Source: a virus. From it: a stretch of DNA of 47,197 nt. The stretch lies in IMG/VR virus record IMGVR_UViG_3300037327_000024, positions 1 to 47,197 of that record; one strand, 5' to 3'. The stretch's first letter is position 1. Every line of letters starts with the position of its first letter. Both the position numbers and the translations under genes were made by a program. Shown piece by piece: positions 22,527-28,626 of this stretch. The notes beneath the pieces are model-generated. The model saw only the letters and a program-made list of their open reading frames with translations, had not been told where the DNA came from and ran no database searches.

Positions 22527-23294
22527 CTAGCCTTTGATAGTTGTTAAGTTAAATTTATTTGTAAGTTCTTGAAGACGAACCTTATTTAATAATGTTTGAG
22601 ATGTCAATATTTTTGTAAGTTTATTTTTGTAATCGGCATCAAGTAACAGTTCTTTTATAATGCTTTGATCAATACCCGTGTGATTTGAATACTTTTGGAT
22701 ACCCCATATTTCAGATCGTGCCTTTGCTTTTGATATTTTCTTTTCATATATATGATACTCAGATTTTATATCTTTAAGCCTTGATAAAGCTGTAAATATA
22801 CTCTTATGTATGAAAGTGTTTAAACTGTACTTTCTAATTAACATATTTATAAAAGCTCTATCATTAGAATTTTCCTTCTCAATATGCATTAATAATTCAC
22901 CCCAATATTTTACATCCTTACGCTTTAAGGGCTTAAAAGTAATCAAGTAATTTTCTAGTTGTTGATCTTGGAGGGCTTTAAAACTTTCCTTTGATAGGGT
23001 TAGATTAAATATATCATTTCTCAGTTGTTCAAAATAATACAAATTATTAGGGATAAAATGCATACCATAGCCGTTAGGATCATAAAGGTGAAAGTTAACA
23101 AGCTCTGAAAATTCAGGATCTATCAACTTAATAGCGGCTTTTTGATCTTTCCAATCTACGTTTTCGCCATTAAAGCGCACTTGCTCAATGCTAACGCTTA
23201 AATAAGGTAAATCATTACTAGATAATTTGCTCCAATAAACACTCAAAAGGATTTTAGATTTACTTTTGATATCTGAGAATTTTAGTTTAGTCAT
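22527..23294 (-). CDS. hypothetical protein (255 aa), largest of the block
   Basis: ATG 23294 (MTKLKFSDIKSKSKILLSVY), weak ribosome-binding site GAGTAAAA. The first 100 residues are beta-rich, the rest helical and basic with a Lys-rich region. No catalytic motif. A perfect 16-bp palindrome lies 23 bases upstream, which suggests autoregulation or repression. It could be the regulator or replication-like protein of the block; that is inference. Confidence 0.6.
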   Translation of the reverse strand: MTKLKFSDIKSKSKILLSVYWSKLSSNDLPYLSVSIEQVRFNGENVDWKDQKAAIKLIDPEFSELVNFHLYDPNGYGMHFIPNNLYYFEQLRNDIFNLTLSKESFKALQDQQLENYLITFKPLKRKDVKYWGELLMHIEKENSNDRAFINMLIRKYSLNTFIHKSIFTALSRLKDIKSEYHIYEKKISKAKARSEIWGIQKYSNHTGIDQSIIKELLLDADYKNKLTKILTSQTLLNKVRLQELTNKFNLTTIKG

Positions 23295-23316
23295 AAAAAT
23301 TTTACTCTTTTTGGTC

Positions 23317-23332
23317 TAGACATAATTGTCTA
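23317..23332. promoter_or_regulatory. 16-bp palindrome, probable operator
   Basis: TAGACATAATTGTCTA is a perfect palindrome between the 255-aa gene (start 23294) and a TTGACA hexamer on the minus strand (23366-23371, with TACCTT 16 bp downstream). Its place between promoter and start codon fits a repressor site. Confidence 0.55.
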
Positions 23333-23375
23333 AAGGAACTTACAAGGTACGATATAAAATAACGTTGTCAACAAT

Positions 23376-23651
23376 TTATTTAAAATAATTATTCTTGATA
23401 CTTACAAGCTTATTATTTTCAATAGTTACAATTAAACATCCTACATACACTCGATGATCTTGATTGTCTAAAAAATGATCATCTAAAGAAACATTTAAGA
23501 TACTGTTTAAATGTTTGTTTATAGTGCTATGGCTCATGCCTGAAGCCTTTAAGCCGCTAACCACTTGATCAAGGCTTGCTAACGTTTCAGACTTTTTATA
23601 CCTACTATTGATCTTATCAATTTCAGCTTTTACAAAGTATTTTTTAAACAT
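23376..23651 (-). CDS. hypothetical protein (91 aa)
   Basis: ATG 23651 follows the stop of the upstream gene directly (TAGATG). Basic N-terminal helix region, then VVSGLKASGMSHSTINKHLN, which has the look of a short HTH, then beta-like end. Possible DNA-binding protein. Confidence 0.5.
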   Translation of the reverse strand: MFKKYFVKAEIDKINSRYKKSETLASLDQVVSGLKASGMSHSTINKHLNSILNVSLDDHFLDNQDHRVYVGCLIVTIENNKLVSIKNNYFK

Positions 23652-24065
23652 CTAGTAATAAACCCTTTTAGGGTTAGCGGCATAATACATGCCACGCTGT
23701 AGGCTGTTCCACTTATCTTGTGAGAGTTTAAGATCGTGGAGTTCTTCGGTTGTTCTTAAGTTATTAACTAACCTTGAAGCGTGGGTTTTTCTATACGTAG
23801 TGTAAAATTCACCCTCGTACCAATAGCCGTAGACTATTGTTTTTCTCTCGTAGACCCCTTTTAATTCATTAAAGATAGCATTAAAAAAAGGCTGGTATTG
23901 TTTGTTATAACGGTTTCTACCCGTTGGGGTCTTCTCTTCAAGAACTGAAGAAACAAACAATTGATACCCAATAAATACATCACCTATAGGTAATTCTGAT
24001 AGTTCGTAACAATCGTGAATAATTTCATGTAATTCTGTAGTTAGATCTGTAATTGATTTTTTCAT
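23652..24065 (-). CDS. hypothetical protein (137 aa)
   Basis: ATG 24065 overlaps the stop of 24065-24289. Helical start (MKKSITDLTTELHEIIHDCY), then an aromatic, basic C-terminal half (VYGYWYEGEFYTTYRKTHAS). No family recognised. Its reading frame contains a partial sigma-54-like TGGCATN5ATGC on the same strand, judged chance. Confidence 0.55.
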   Translation of the reverse strand: MKKSITDLTTELHEIIHDCYELSELPIGDVFIGYQLFVSSVLEEKTPTGRNRYNKQYQPFFNAIFNELKGVYERKTIVYGYWYEGEFYTTYRKTHASRLVNNLRTTEELHDLKLSQDKWNSLQRGMYYAANPKRVYY

Positions 24066-24289
24066 TATAAAGCCCCTTCAATGTATGATTTAAATTTACT
24101 AACAGAATTTTCCATAGTATTGCTATGATCCACCCCATCAACTGCAAAGCGTTGAAGCCAAGTATTAAAGCCCTTTATGATAACTTTTTTACCTTCTACA
24201 TTACCTACAAAAAGATACCAATCATTTTTATTTTCAAGGCGCTTTTTGTTTATAAGGGCTATAAAGCCTTTTTTTGTATGATTGCTCAT
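24065..24289 (-). CDS. hypothetical protein (74 aa), first of the block
   Basis: ATG 24289 (MSNHTKKGFIALINKKRLEN). Basic, with Trp-rich centre and a helix at the end. The upstream region is AT-rich and lacks a strong Shine-Dalgarno. It heads the minus-strand block. Confidence 0.5.
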   Translation of the reverse strand: MSNHTKKGFIALINKKRLENKNDWYLFVGNVEGKKVIIKGFNTWLQRFAVDGVDHSNTMENSVSKFKSYIEGAL

Positions 24290-24398
24290 ATGTAATCCGT
24301 TTTCGTTTGTTTCTAAGGAGGTGCAAACAATACGCGGATCGTTATTAATAACAAGTGTTTTGTAAAATTATTTTTATTTAATTTATTTTTAAAAAAGC

Positions 24399-24427
24399 TT
24401 GTAATCGGTTTTCTTTTTTGTTATCTT
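24399..24427 (+). promoter_or_regulatory. sigma-70-type promoter upstream of the hairpin RNA region
   Basis: TTGTAA (24399-24404), 17 bp, TATCTT (24422-24427), preceded by TTTTTAAAAAAGC. The AAAAAAGCTTG lead-in matches the minus-strand promoter region near 20415. Confidence 0.45.
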
Positions 24428-24506
24428 ATTAATGCAGGAACGAAAAGCCGACAGGCTTTAAGATACTGGAGTTCAAAACACGGGACGATCCCGATCATAA
24501 AAAAGT

Positions 24507-24523
24507 TGGCACAAAAATTGCTA
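24507..24523 (+). promoter_or_regulatory. sigma-54-type promoter match 3 (perfect)
   Basis: TGGCAC-AAAAA-TTGCTA has every consensus base and correct -24/-12 spacing. A rho-independent terminator lies about 105 bases downstream with no gene between them, so the likely product is a small RNA. Confidence 0.65.
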
Positions 24524-24532
24524 TAGCAAACG

Positions 24533-24640
24533 CCATGCCAATCTGTCATAACTAAATCGTATATCTTATACCTAGATCGCCTTAAAAATCTCATTTATTA
24601 TATTTATTATTCTCCAAGAAAGATCCGTCTTGGGATTTTT
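24533..24640 (+). ncRNA. candidate sigma-54-dependent small RNA
   Basis: Predicted from a perfect -24/-12 promoter (start expected about 12 bases after the GC of the -12 element) and a terminator ending in TTTTT at 24640. The body is AT-rich with only a 6-codon frame (MPICHN), so it is probably not coding. Similarity to known RNAs cannot be judged here. Confidence 0.45.
24613..24640 (+). terminator. rho-independent terminator
   Basis: CCAAGA (24614-24619) and TCTTGG (24628-24633) form a perfect stem with an eight-base loop, then GATTTTT. Points right and closes the candidate small RNA. Confidence 0.8.
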
Positions 24641-24790
24641 CTGCTTAAAGTTTTCTGTATAGAAATTACAATATATATTTCAAATGAAATCACTATTTAG
24701 ATCTAAAATGAAAAGTCTATCGAGATACAGTTTTGGATGAAAATGCTCTTTGTATAAAAATCTAAGGAGGTTTAGTGGAGAAGGTGTAGG

Positions 24791-24819
24791 AGAGCTTACC
24801 TGTAGGGTAGATAAGCTCT
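24791..24819. other. long perfect hairpin
   Basis: AGAGCTTA (24791-24798) and TAAGCTCT (24812-24819) pair over eight bases around 13. No T run follows on either strand, so it is not a standard terminator. It lies 52 bases past the end of the minus-strand gene set at 24871. Confidence 0.5.
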
Positions 24820-24870
24820 TGAGGGGTTATACAGGAAGGCTAACTCTGTATCTTGGATTTAGTATTAGTA

Positions 24871-25071
24871 TCATGATTGTATATTCTTAAGTTCTTTATG
24901 TGGACAATCCTCTTCATGTGTATATTGCTCACCACAGAATACGCAGTTATACTCATCCCATTCGTCTACATATGTTTGAGGCACTTTCTTTAGTAAGTCT
25001 TCAAGGTAGGCTATTCGCTTGTCTCTGGCCTCTAAAAGCACTTCATACTCTTCTGAGCTTACAGTCATCAT
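24871..25071 (-). CDS. small CxxC protein (66 aa)
   Basis: ATG 25071 overlaps the stop of the upstream gene (ATGA) and follows GGAG. Helical start (MMTVSSEEYEVLLEARDKRI), then CVFCGEQYTHEEDCPHKELK, where C-x2-C and C-x-H look like a zinc-binding knuckle. The end EDCPHKELK is repeated in the gene at 25283. Unknown function. Confidence 0.6.
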   Translation of the reverse strand: MMTVSSEEYEVLLEARDKRIAYLEDLLKKVPQTYVDEWDEYNCVFCGEQYTHEEDCPHKELKNIQS

Positions 25072-25286
25072 AGCTGCCACTCCCACTCTAAGGAGCAATC
25101 AAACTCTTTAGCGCACTTCTTAAAGCGTTTTAAAGACAACCCCTCTAGACCTATCACACCCTCCCCGTTATAAAATAATACTAACATTCCATCTACCCAT
25201 CCTACAGAGTTAAAGCCTACAGTCATACCCTCATGAGTAAGTGAGTAAACTGATTTATCTAGCATCTTATTTTTTTCTAATTTCAT
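25068..25286 (-). CDS. hypothetical protein (72 aa)
   Basis: ATG 25286 behind AAGGAGATACAATT. Beta-rich centre (MTVGFNSVGWVDGMLVLFYN), helical end. Overlaps neighbours on both sides by 4 bases. No family recognised. Confidence 0.6.
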   Translation of the reverse strand: MKLEKNKMLDKSVYSLTHEGMTVGFNSVGWVDGMLVLFYNGEGVIGLEGLSLKRFKKCAKEFDCSLEWEWQL

Positions 25287-25525
25287 AATTGTATCTCCTT
25301 AAGTTCTTTATGTGGACAGTCCTCTGGGTGTTCATCTGCCTCTATATCAATATTATTCATTAATCTTGACTCCGCTCCATCACCTGTAAGACTTCGGCTA
25401 TGGTGTATGGTAGTACCGTTATGTTGTGCGTATCCGTAGTAATATCCATTTTGCATATCTTCAGGGACTTCTACAAACAAATGGAAACCTCGATACTTAG
25501 TGTAAGAATACAATTCATTATTCAC
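25283..25525 (-). CDS. hypothetical protein (80 aa)
   Basis: GTG 25525; the ATG close by is out of frame. Tyr- and His-rich, ending PEDCPHKELKEIQL like the gene at 24871. The shared end continues at DNA level for about 35 bases, pointing to a local duplication. Confidence 0.55.
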   Translation of the reverse strand: MNNELYSYTKYRGFHLFVEVPEDMQNGYYYGYAQHNGTTIHHSRSLTGDGAESRLMNNIDIEADEHPEDCPHKELKEIQL

Positions 25526-25526
25526 T

Positions 25527-26309
25527 CTATACGCCCCTTATTAATAGTTTAAGCTGTTCTGAGCTGTGCGACAAAAAGAAATTAGCTCTAGCCGTTAAGG
25601 AGTTAAAAGTTACTTTATTAAAGCGCCCCAGTACATCTACATACTTGACTAGACCTTGACTATCAATTGTTATCCCATACCGAGTATTGCCTTTGATTAA
25701 AGGCACACCGCCATCTGCAATCTGGGCTGATCTAAGCTCTTGCTCAAGTATTAGGTATTCCATGTATTGATCACATGAGTCTTTGTCATAAAATAGATAC
25801 CCCATTTCAATGGCGGCACAGTCCCATGAATCCCCGTCACACTTGACCCTACTCACCGCGCCTGTACAGCTAGGTGAAAAACACTTTATTCCTACATATA
25901 AGCCATAAACACTCATAACCCTACCAAACCTAGGCTCTGGAGCGTCTAAGACAGCCTGATAAGCTTTTATGTCAGCTTCTAACTTAGAGATGTCATCTAA
26001 GTGAGTATTGCGCCTAGCTTGTAGCTCTTTCATTAGCTCTTTAGTAGTCTCTTTGTCAACAGGTACAGGCTGTACACTTTGGTTTTTTTCAATTAAGGCT
26101 ATCATACCTACGTAAGAGATTACTTTATAAGTTTCTCTCCCTTTCCAAGTTCCTGTATACCCCCTATCATCAAAACCTATGAAACTTTCAAAGGGAAAGT
26201 AGTCAAAAAAACGGATTTCCTTTTCCACAACACCTTCCATCAGTGTTTGTAGTCGCGTCTTCTGGTCTTGGTCTAAATATTTTATCCTACAAACTGTACT
26301 TGTTATCAT
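25527..26309 (-). CDS. hypothetical phage protein (260 aa)
   Basis: ATG 26309 (MITSTVCRIKYLDQDQKTRL) after GGAGATAAAC, first gene behind the leftward promoter at 26336-26364. Contains a central coiled-coil-like helix (ELMKELQARRNTHLDDISKL) and a Cys-rich part (CFSPSCTGAVSRVKCDGDSW) that may bind metal. Likely early protein, function unknown. Confidence 0.65.
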   Translation of the reverse strand: MITSTVCRIKYLDQDQKTRLQTLMEGVVEKEIRFFDYFPFESFIGFDDRGYTGTWKGRETYKVISYVGMIALIEKNQSVQPVPVDKETTKELMKELQARRNTHLDDISKLEADIKAYQAVLDAPEPRFGRVMSVYGLYVGIKCFSPSCTGAVSRVKCDGDSWDCAAIEMGYLFYDKDSCDQYMEYLILEQELRSAQIADGGVPLIKGNTRYGITIDSQGLVKYVDVLGRFNKVTFNSLTARANFFLSHSSEQLKLLIRGV

Positions 26310-26335
26310 GTTTATCTCCTATCTAGTTAGCCTTA

Positions 26336-26364
26336 AGTATTGCATCTCTAATAAATAGAGTCAA
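26336..26364 (-). promoter_or_regulatory. leftward sigma-70-type promoter
   Basis: On the minus strand TTGACT (26359-26364), 17 bp, AATACT (26336-26341) preceded by TGC. Corresponds to the promoter at 3260-3288 in the inverted copy. Drives the 26309-24871 genes. Confidence 0.8.
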
Positions 26365-26421
26365 GTCTTATTAAGAGTAATCTTAAATAATGTTACATTA
26401 CAAGTATTTGCTAAATAGGGG

Positions 26422-26450
26422 TTGACAGGTTTTTAGATCAACGTTATACT
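26422..26450 (+). promoter_or_regulatory. rightward sigma-70-type promoter in the repeat
   Basis: TTGACA (26422-26427), 17 bp, TATACT (26445-26450). Same promoter as the leftward one at 3142-3170. It would feed the 26.7-47 kb operon with a long leader containing CTCTTAAG-type motifs. Confidence 0.85.
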
Positions 26451-26534
26451 GATCCTAAGGAAACCCCTTAAGAGTATTCTTAAAGAGTATATCTTAAGAG
26501 TTACTATTAAGAGTATCCTTTAGATATACTACTA
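26422..26534. repeat. 113-bp perfect inverted repeat, right copy
   Basis: Exact reverse complement of 3058-3170, beginning with the TTGACA of a rightward promoter. Confidence 0.97.
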
Positions 26535-26650
26535 TAGATCTTGTTCCTTTGTTTAAATGATTATTTCTACCCTAAGGGTTAATTCTTTAAGAGTACTCTT
26601 AAGTAACACCTCCCCCGTAGATCCTCTACAAAATAAAATACTAAATACCG

Positions 26651-26679
26651 TTGACATACAAAAACTATCGTGCAATACT
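26651..26679 (+). promoter_or_regulatory. second rightward sigma-70-type promoter
   Basis: TTGACA (26651-26656), 17 bp ending in TGC, AATACT (26674-26679). Lies 32 bases before the first gene of the right operon. Confidence 0.85.
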
Positions 26680-26710
26680 CTTCTCAAGCTAACCACTGAG
26701 AGGTATAATA

Positions 26711-26938
26711 ATGAATATTAATGACATAGATAGAGTATCTAAACTAACTAAAGATAAATCAACTTTAGAGAGATTTATTAAGTCTAAACCTTATAATGAC
26801 TTACCTGAGATCTCTGTTAGAGATGCACATGGCCCTGATGTAAAGTTTCAAGTTAGGCAGTTTACACTTAAAACTTTCTTACAAGGCGAAGTTAAAGAAA
26901 TTAATAAGCAACTTAAATCATTAGGAGTAACTTTATGA
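26711..26938 (+). CDS. hypothetical helical protein (75 aa)
   Basis: First gene behind the tandem promoters, RBS GAGAGGTATAATA. MNINDIDRVSKLTKDKSTLE; ends with a helix EVKEINKQLKSLGVTL. Probably early and strongly expressed. Unknown function. Confidence 0.65.
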   Translation: MNINDIDRVSKLTKDKSTLERFIKSKPYNDLPEISVRDAHGPDVKFQVRQFTLKTFLQGEVKEINKQLKSLGVTL

Positions 26939-27168
26939 AATTATGTGATTGTGAGTATGGTAAGTTAGTTTGTATAGTCCAAGGTGATGAGATTTATGAT
27001 ATAGGTATGATAGTGGGTCTCACTACTAACAGACAGGCTTGTAGTAGTGAAGATAAAAGAGGGGAGGCATATGCAATACCCTTAGTAAAATTCTCTCACG
27101 AGGAGTTCCCCAGAGGTATGCACTATGGAAACCTTACAGACTATAAAAAACATTGCAGAGGATGGTAA
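26935..27168 (+). CDS. hypothetical SH3/Tudor-like small protein (77 aa)
   Basis: ATGA overlap upstream. The pattern GKLVCIVQGDEIYDIGMIVG followed by AIPLVKFSHEE and a final YGNLTDYKK fits a small beta-barrel protein common in phage early regions. No function known. Confidence 0.6.
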   Translation: MKLCDCEYGKLVCIVQGDEIYDIGMIVGLTTNRQACSSEDKRGEAYAIPLVKFSHEEFPRGMHYGNLTDYKKHCRGW

Positions 27169-27169
27169 T

Positions 27170-27448
27170 ATGAGTAGAATAACAAGACAACAATTTGCAG
27201 ATCTATCTGAAGAGATTAAGTATCAGAAGTATGTTAATGAAGAGTACCGAGGGGACACTTATAAGAGGATTGCTGTGCAGCTTGAACTGTGGAGAGATGG
27301 TTCTCAAGGTCACAAAGAAGCTTTAGAAGACCTTCATAGTAATGATAAGACAGATAGCCGTAGGAATGGATTCAAGGTTCATGACTACTCTTTAGTTTTT
27401 ATAGATGAAGTTAACGATTTTCAAGGAGTATCCCCATGTTTAAAATAA
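27170..27448 (+). CDS. hypothetical protein (92 aa)
   Basis: Start ATG 27170 just after the previous stop; ATG 27125 with AGAGGT is an alternative that would add 15 residues. MSRITRQQFADLSEEIKYQK and RGDTYKRIAVQLELW indicate a charged helical protein. Unknown. Confidence 0.55.
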   Translation: MSRITRQQFADLSEEIKYQKYVNEEYRGDTYKRIAVQLELWRDGSQGHKEALEDLHSNDKTDSRRNGFKVHDYSLVFIDEVNDFQGVSPCLK

Positions 27449-27621
27449 TGTTTAGAAGTGTTTTGTCTCATAAGCCTTATCAGGACTTTCACAAAGGAGT
27501 TGACTTCTTATCTGTCCCAGAGGCTCAGGAGTATATTAGCTTTTACGTAGACTGGATAGATATGCAACTTAATGATTACATCGTAGTATCAGTAGAGGAG
27601 AAAGAAGTTGAGCAAGAATAA
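27436..27621 (+). CDS. hypothetical protein (61 aa)
   Basis: ATG 27436 behind AAGGAG, overlapping the previous gene by 13 bases. Basic start, acidic end (SVEEKEVEQE). No motif. Confidence 0.5.
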   Translation: MFKIMFRSVLSHKPYQDFHKGVDFLSVPEAQEYISFYVDWIDMQLNDYIVVSVEEKEVEQE

Positions 27622-27748
27622 CGAAGTTAAAACCTCAAGAAACTTAAAAAGGTTTGTTGTTGTAGGTGTCATATGTGCAGTATCCGTCTTCCTCCTATGC
27701 GTATGGGGAATTGTAGTTATCGTAGAGCTATTAGGAGTTATGTTATGA
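27608..27748 (+). CDS. 46-aa single-span membrane protein
   Basis: TTG start seven bases after AGGAG. Basic N-terminus (MSKNNEVKTSRNLKR) followed by a long Val/Leu/Ile-rich membrane helix (residues 17-45). Ends in an ATGA overlap with the next gene. Probably an inner-membrane micro-protein. Confidence 0.5.
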   Translation: MSKNNEVKTSRNLKRFVVVGVICAVSVFLLCVWGIVVIVELLGVML

Positions 27749-28062
27749 GCAATCCATTATTTATAGTAGGTGAAGAGGTAATCTTACAGAGCAAAGATCG
27801 TCCTCAACTTAATGGGGAGTACTCTGTGGATGCTGTTAGCACCGCAGATAAGATCACTATCTGTAGACAGACAGGAGAGTATTATGACTTCATTGACGAA
27901 GATAAAGACTCTGTAGGCTACATGTTATATCCTATTATCTTAGACGATGAGGGATTTGAGATTGTCTGGAATGAGTCTGCACTTAGAAAGAAGCATAAAC
28001 CTTCTGATCAATCTCTTGAAGAGCTTATTAAAGGGCTTAACCAAGAAGTAGTGGCGTTGTAA
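27745..28062 (+). CDS. hypothetical protein (105 aa), SH3-like
   Basis: ATG 27745 behind AGGAG. MSNPLFIVGEEVILQSKDRP and the beta-rich centre suggest a small barrel; the tail NESALRKKHKPSDQSLEELI resembles tails of other phage early proteins. Unknown function. Confidence 0.6.
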   Translation: MSNPLFIVGEEVILQSKDRPQLNGEYSVDAVSTADKITICRQTGEYYDFIDEDKDSVGYMLYPIILDDEGFEIVWNESALRKKHKPSDQSLEELIKGLNQEVVAL

Positions 28063-28238
28063 TGGAGAGCCTCGAACAAGCATTTAAAAGACTTTGTTCT
28101 GAGGAGGGGCGTAAATACCCCTTTACTTTCTATTTTAATAGGTGTAGGCTCAAGGTTACTGAAGACTCAACTTATGAGTCAGTCGGTAGAGATTACTACA
28201 ATAATGTAGACTTATCACAATTCGGAGGATGGAAATAA
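28062..28238 (+). CDS. hypothetical protein (58 aa)
   Basis: TAATG overlap with the gene before and after. MESLEQAFKRLCSEEGRKYP; aromatic, basic centre. Weak ribosome-binding site, so coupling is likely. Unknown. Confidence 0.45.
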   Translation: MESLEQAFKRLCSEEGRKYPFTFYFNRCRLKVTEDSTYESVGRDYYNNVDLSQFGGWK

Positions 28239-28384
28239 TGCAACAGAAATCATTTGCAGATTGGGTAGAAGATAACGAAATAGTCATACAAGAGGAGGCT
28301 TTGGAAAACGATGAAACATTTGATGATGCTTGTAACAGGATGTATCTCGACTATGAGCAAAGTTGGTTTGAACTGTATGTATAA
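28238..28384 (+). CDS. hypothetical acidic protein (48 aa)
   Basis: ATG 28238 after GGAGGATGGAAATA. Very acidic (MQQKSFADWVEDNEIVIQEE). The net negative charge could suit a DNA mimic, but it is short and unassigned. Confidence 0.5.
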   Translation: MQQKSFADWVEDNEIVIQEEALENDETFDDACNRMYLDYEQSWFELYV

Positions 28385-28449
28385 TGTTGCAATAGAAGAG
28401 TTTCAACTTAAAATCTCTAAATTTAAGGTAAACCAACAAGGTAACAAAA

Positions 28450-28626
28450 ATGCTTAGATCAACTCAGCAGTTACACTCTAAAAAAGCCATCTTAGGTGAT
28501 TTTGTAAGAAAGCTTACTAAAGACTTGACAGAAGCCAGAGATGAGATTAGAGTTATAAACTCAGCTATTGAGTCAGTCAATAGAGATAATCAATTAGATA
28601 TGTTCGGGGAGGATACTAATGTCTAG
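28450..28626 (+). CDS. hypothetical helical protein (58 aa)
   Basis: ATG 28450 behind AAGGTAACAAAA. Charged helix KLTKDLTEARDEIRVINSAI, end DNQLDMFGEDTNV; the LDMFG piece resembles clamp-binding peptides (QxxLxxF-like), which would suit a protein acting at forks, but this is speculative. Confidence 0.5.
   Translation: MLRSTQQLHSKKAILGDFVRKLTKDLTEARDEIRVINSAIESVNRDNQLDMFGEDTNV

Larger units (their letters stand above)
24290..24870. other. 580-bp non-coding region with promoters, hairpins and a terminator
   Basis: No gene seen. On the plus strand it holds a sigma-70-type promoter (24399-24427), two perfect hairpins (AAGCC-GACA-GGCTT near 24446-24459 and CGGGA-CGA-TCCCG near 24480-24493), a sigma-54-type promoter (24507), a terminator (24613-24640) and a long hairpin (24791-24819). 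AAGGAGG sequences at 24317 and 24763 have no useful start codon behind them. The arrangement looks like one or two small RNA genes. Confidence 0.55.
26310..26710. promoter_or_regulatory. right divergent promoter region
   Basis: 400 bases without a gene. Contains a leftward promoter (26336-26364) and two rightward promoters (26422-26450 and 26651-26679), plus several CTCTTAAG motifs. It is an inverted, partly diverged copy of the left hub: besides the 113-bp identity, AGATTAYTCTTAATAAG next to the outer promoter is shared. Confidence 0.75.

Noticed and set aside
23680-23700. Fourth sigma-54-type site on the minus strand (TGGCATGTATTATGC)
   Set aside because: The -12 element is ATGC instead of TTGC and it lies inside a coding region.
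24310-24330. Plus-strand AAGGAGGTG as start of a gene
   Set aside because: No usable start codon or frame follows.
28377-28457. 26-codon frame MYNVAIEEFQLKISKFKVNQ
   Set aside because: No ribosome-binding site and too short to support.
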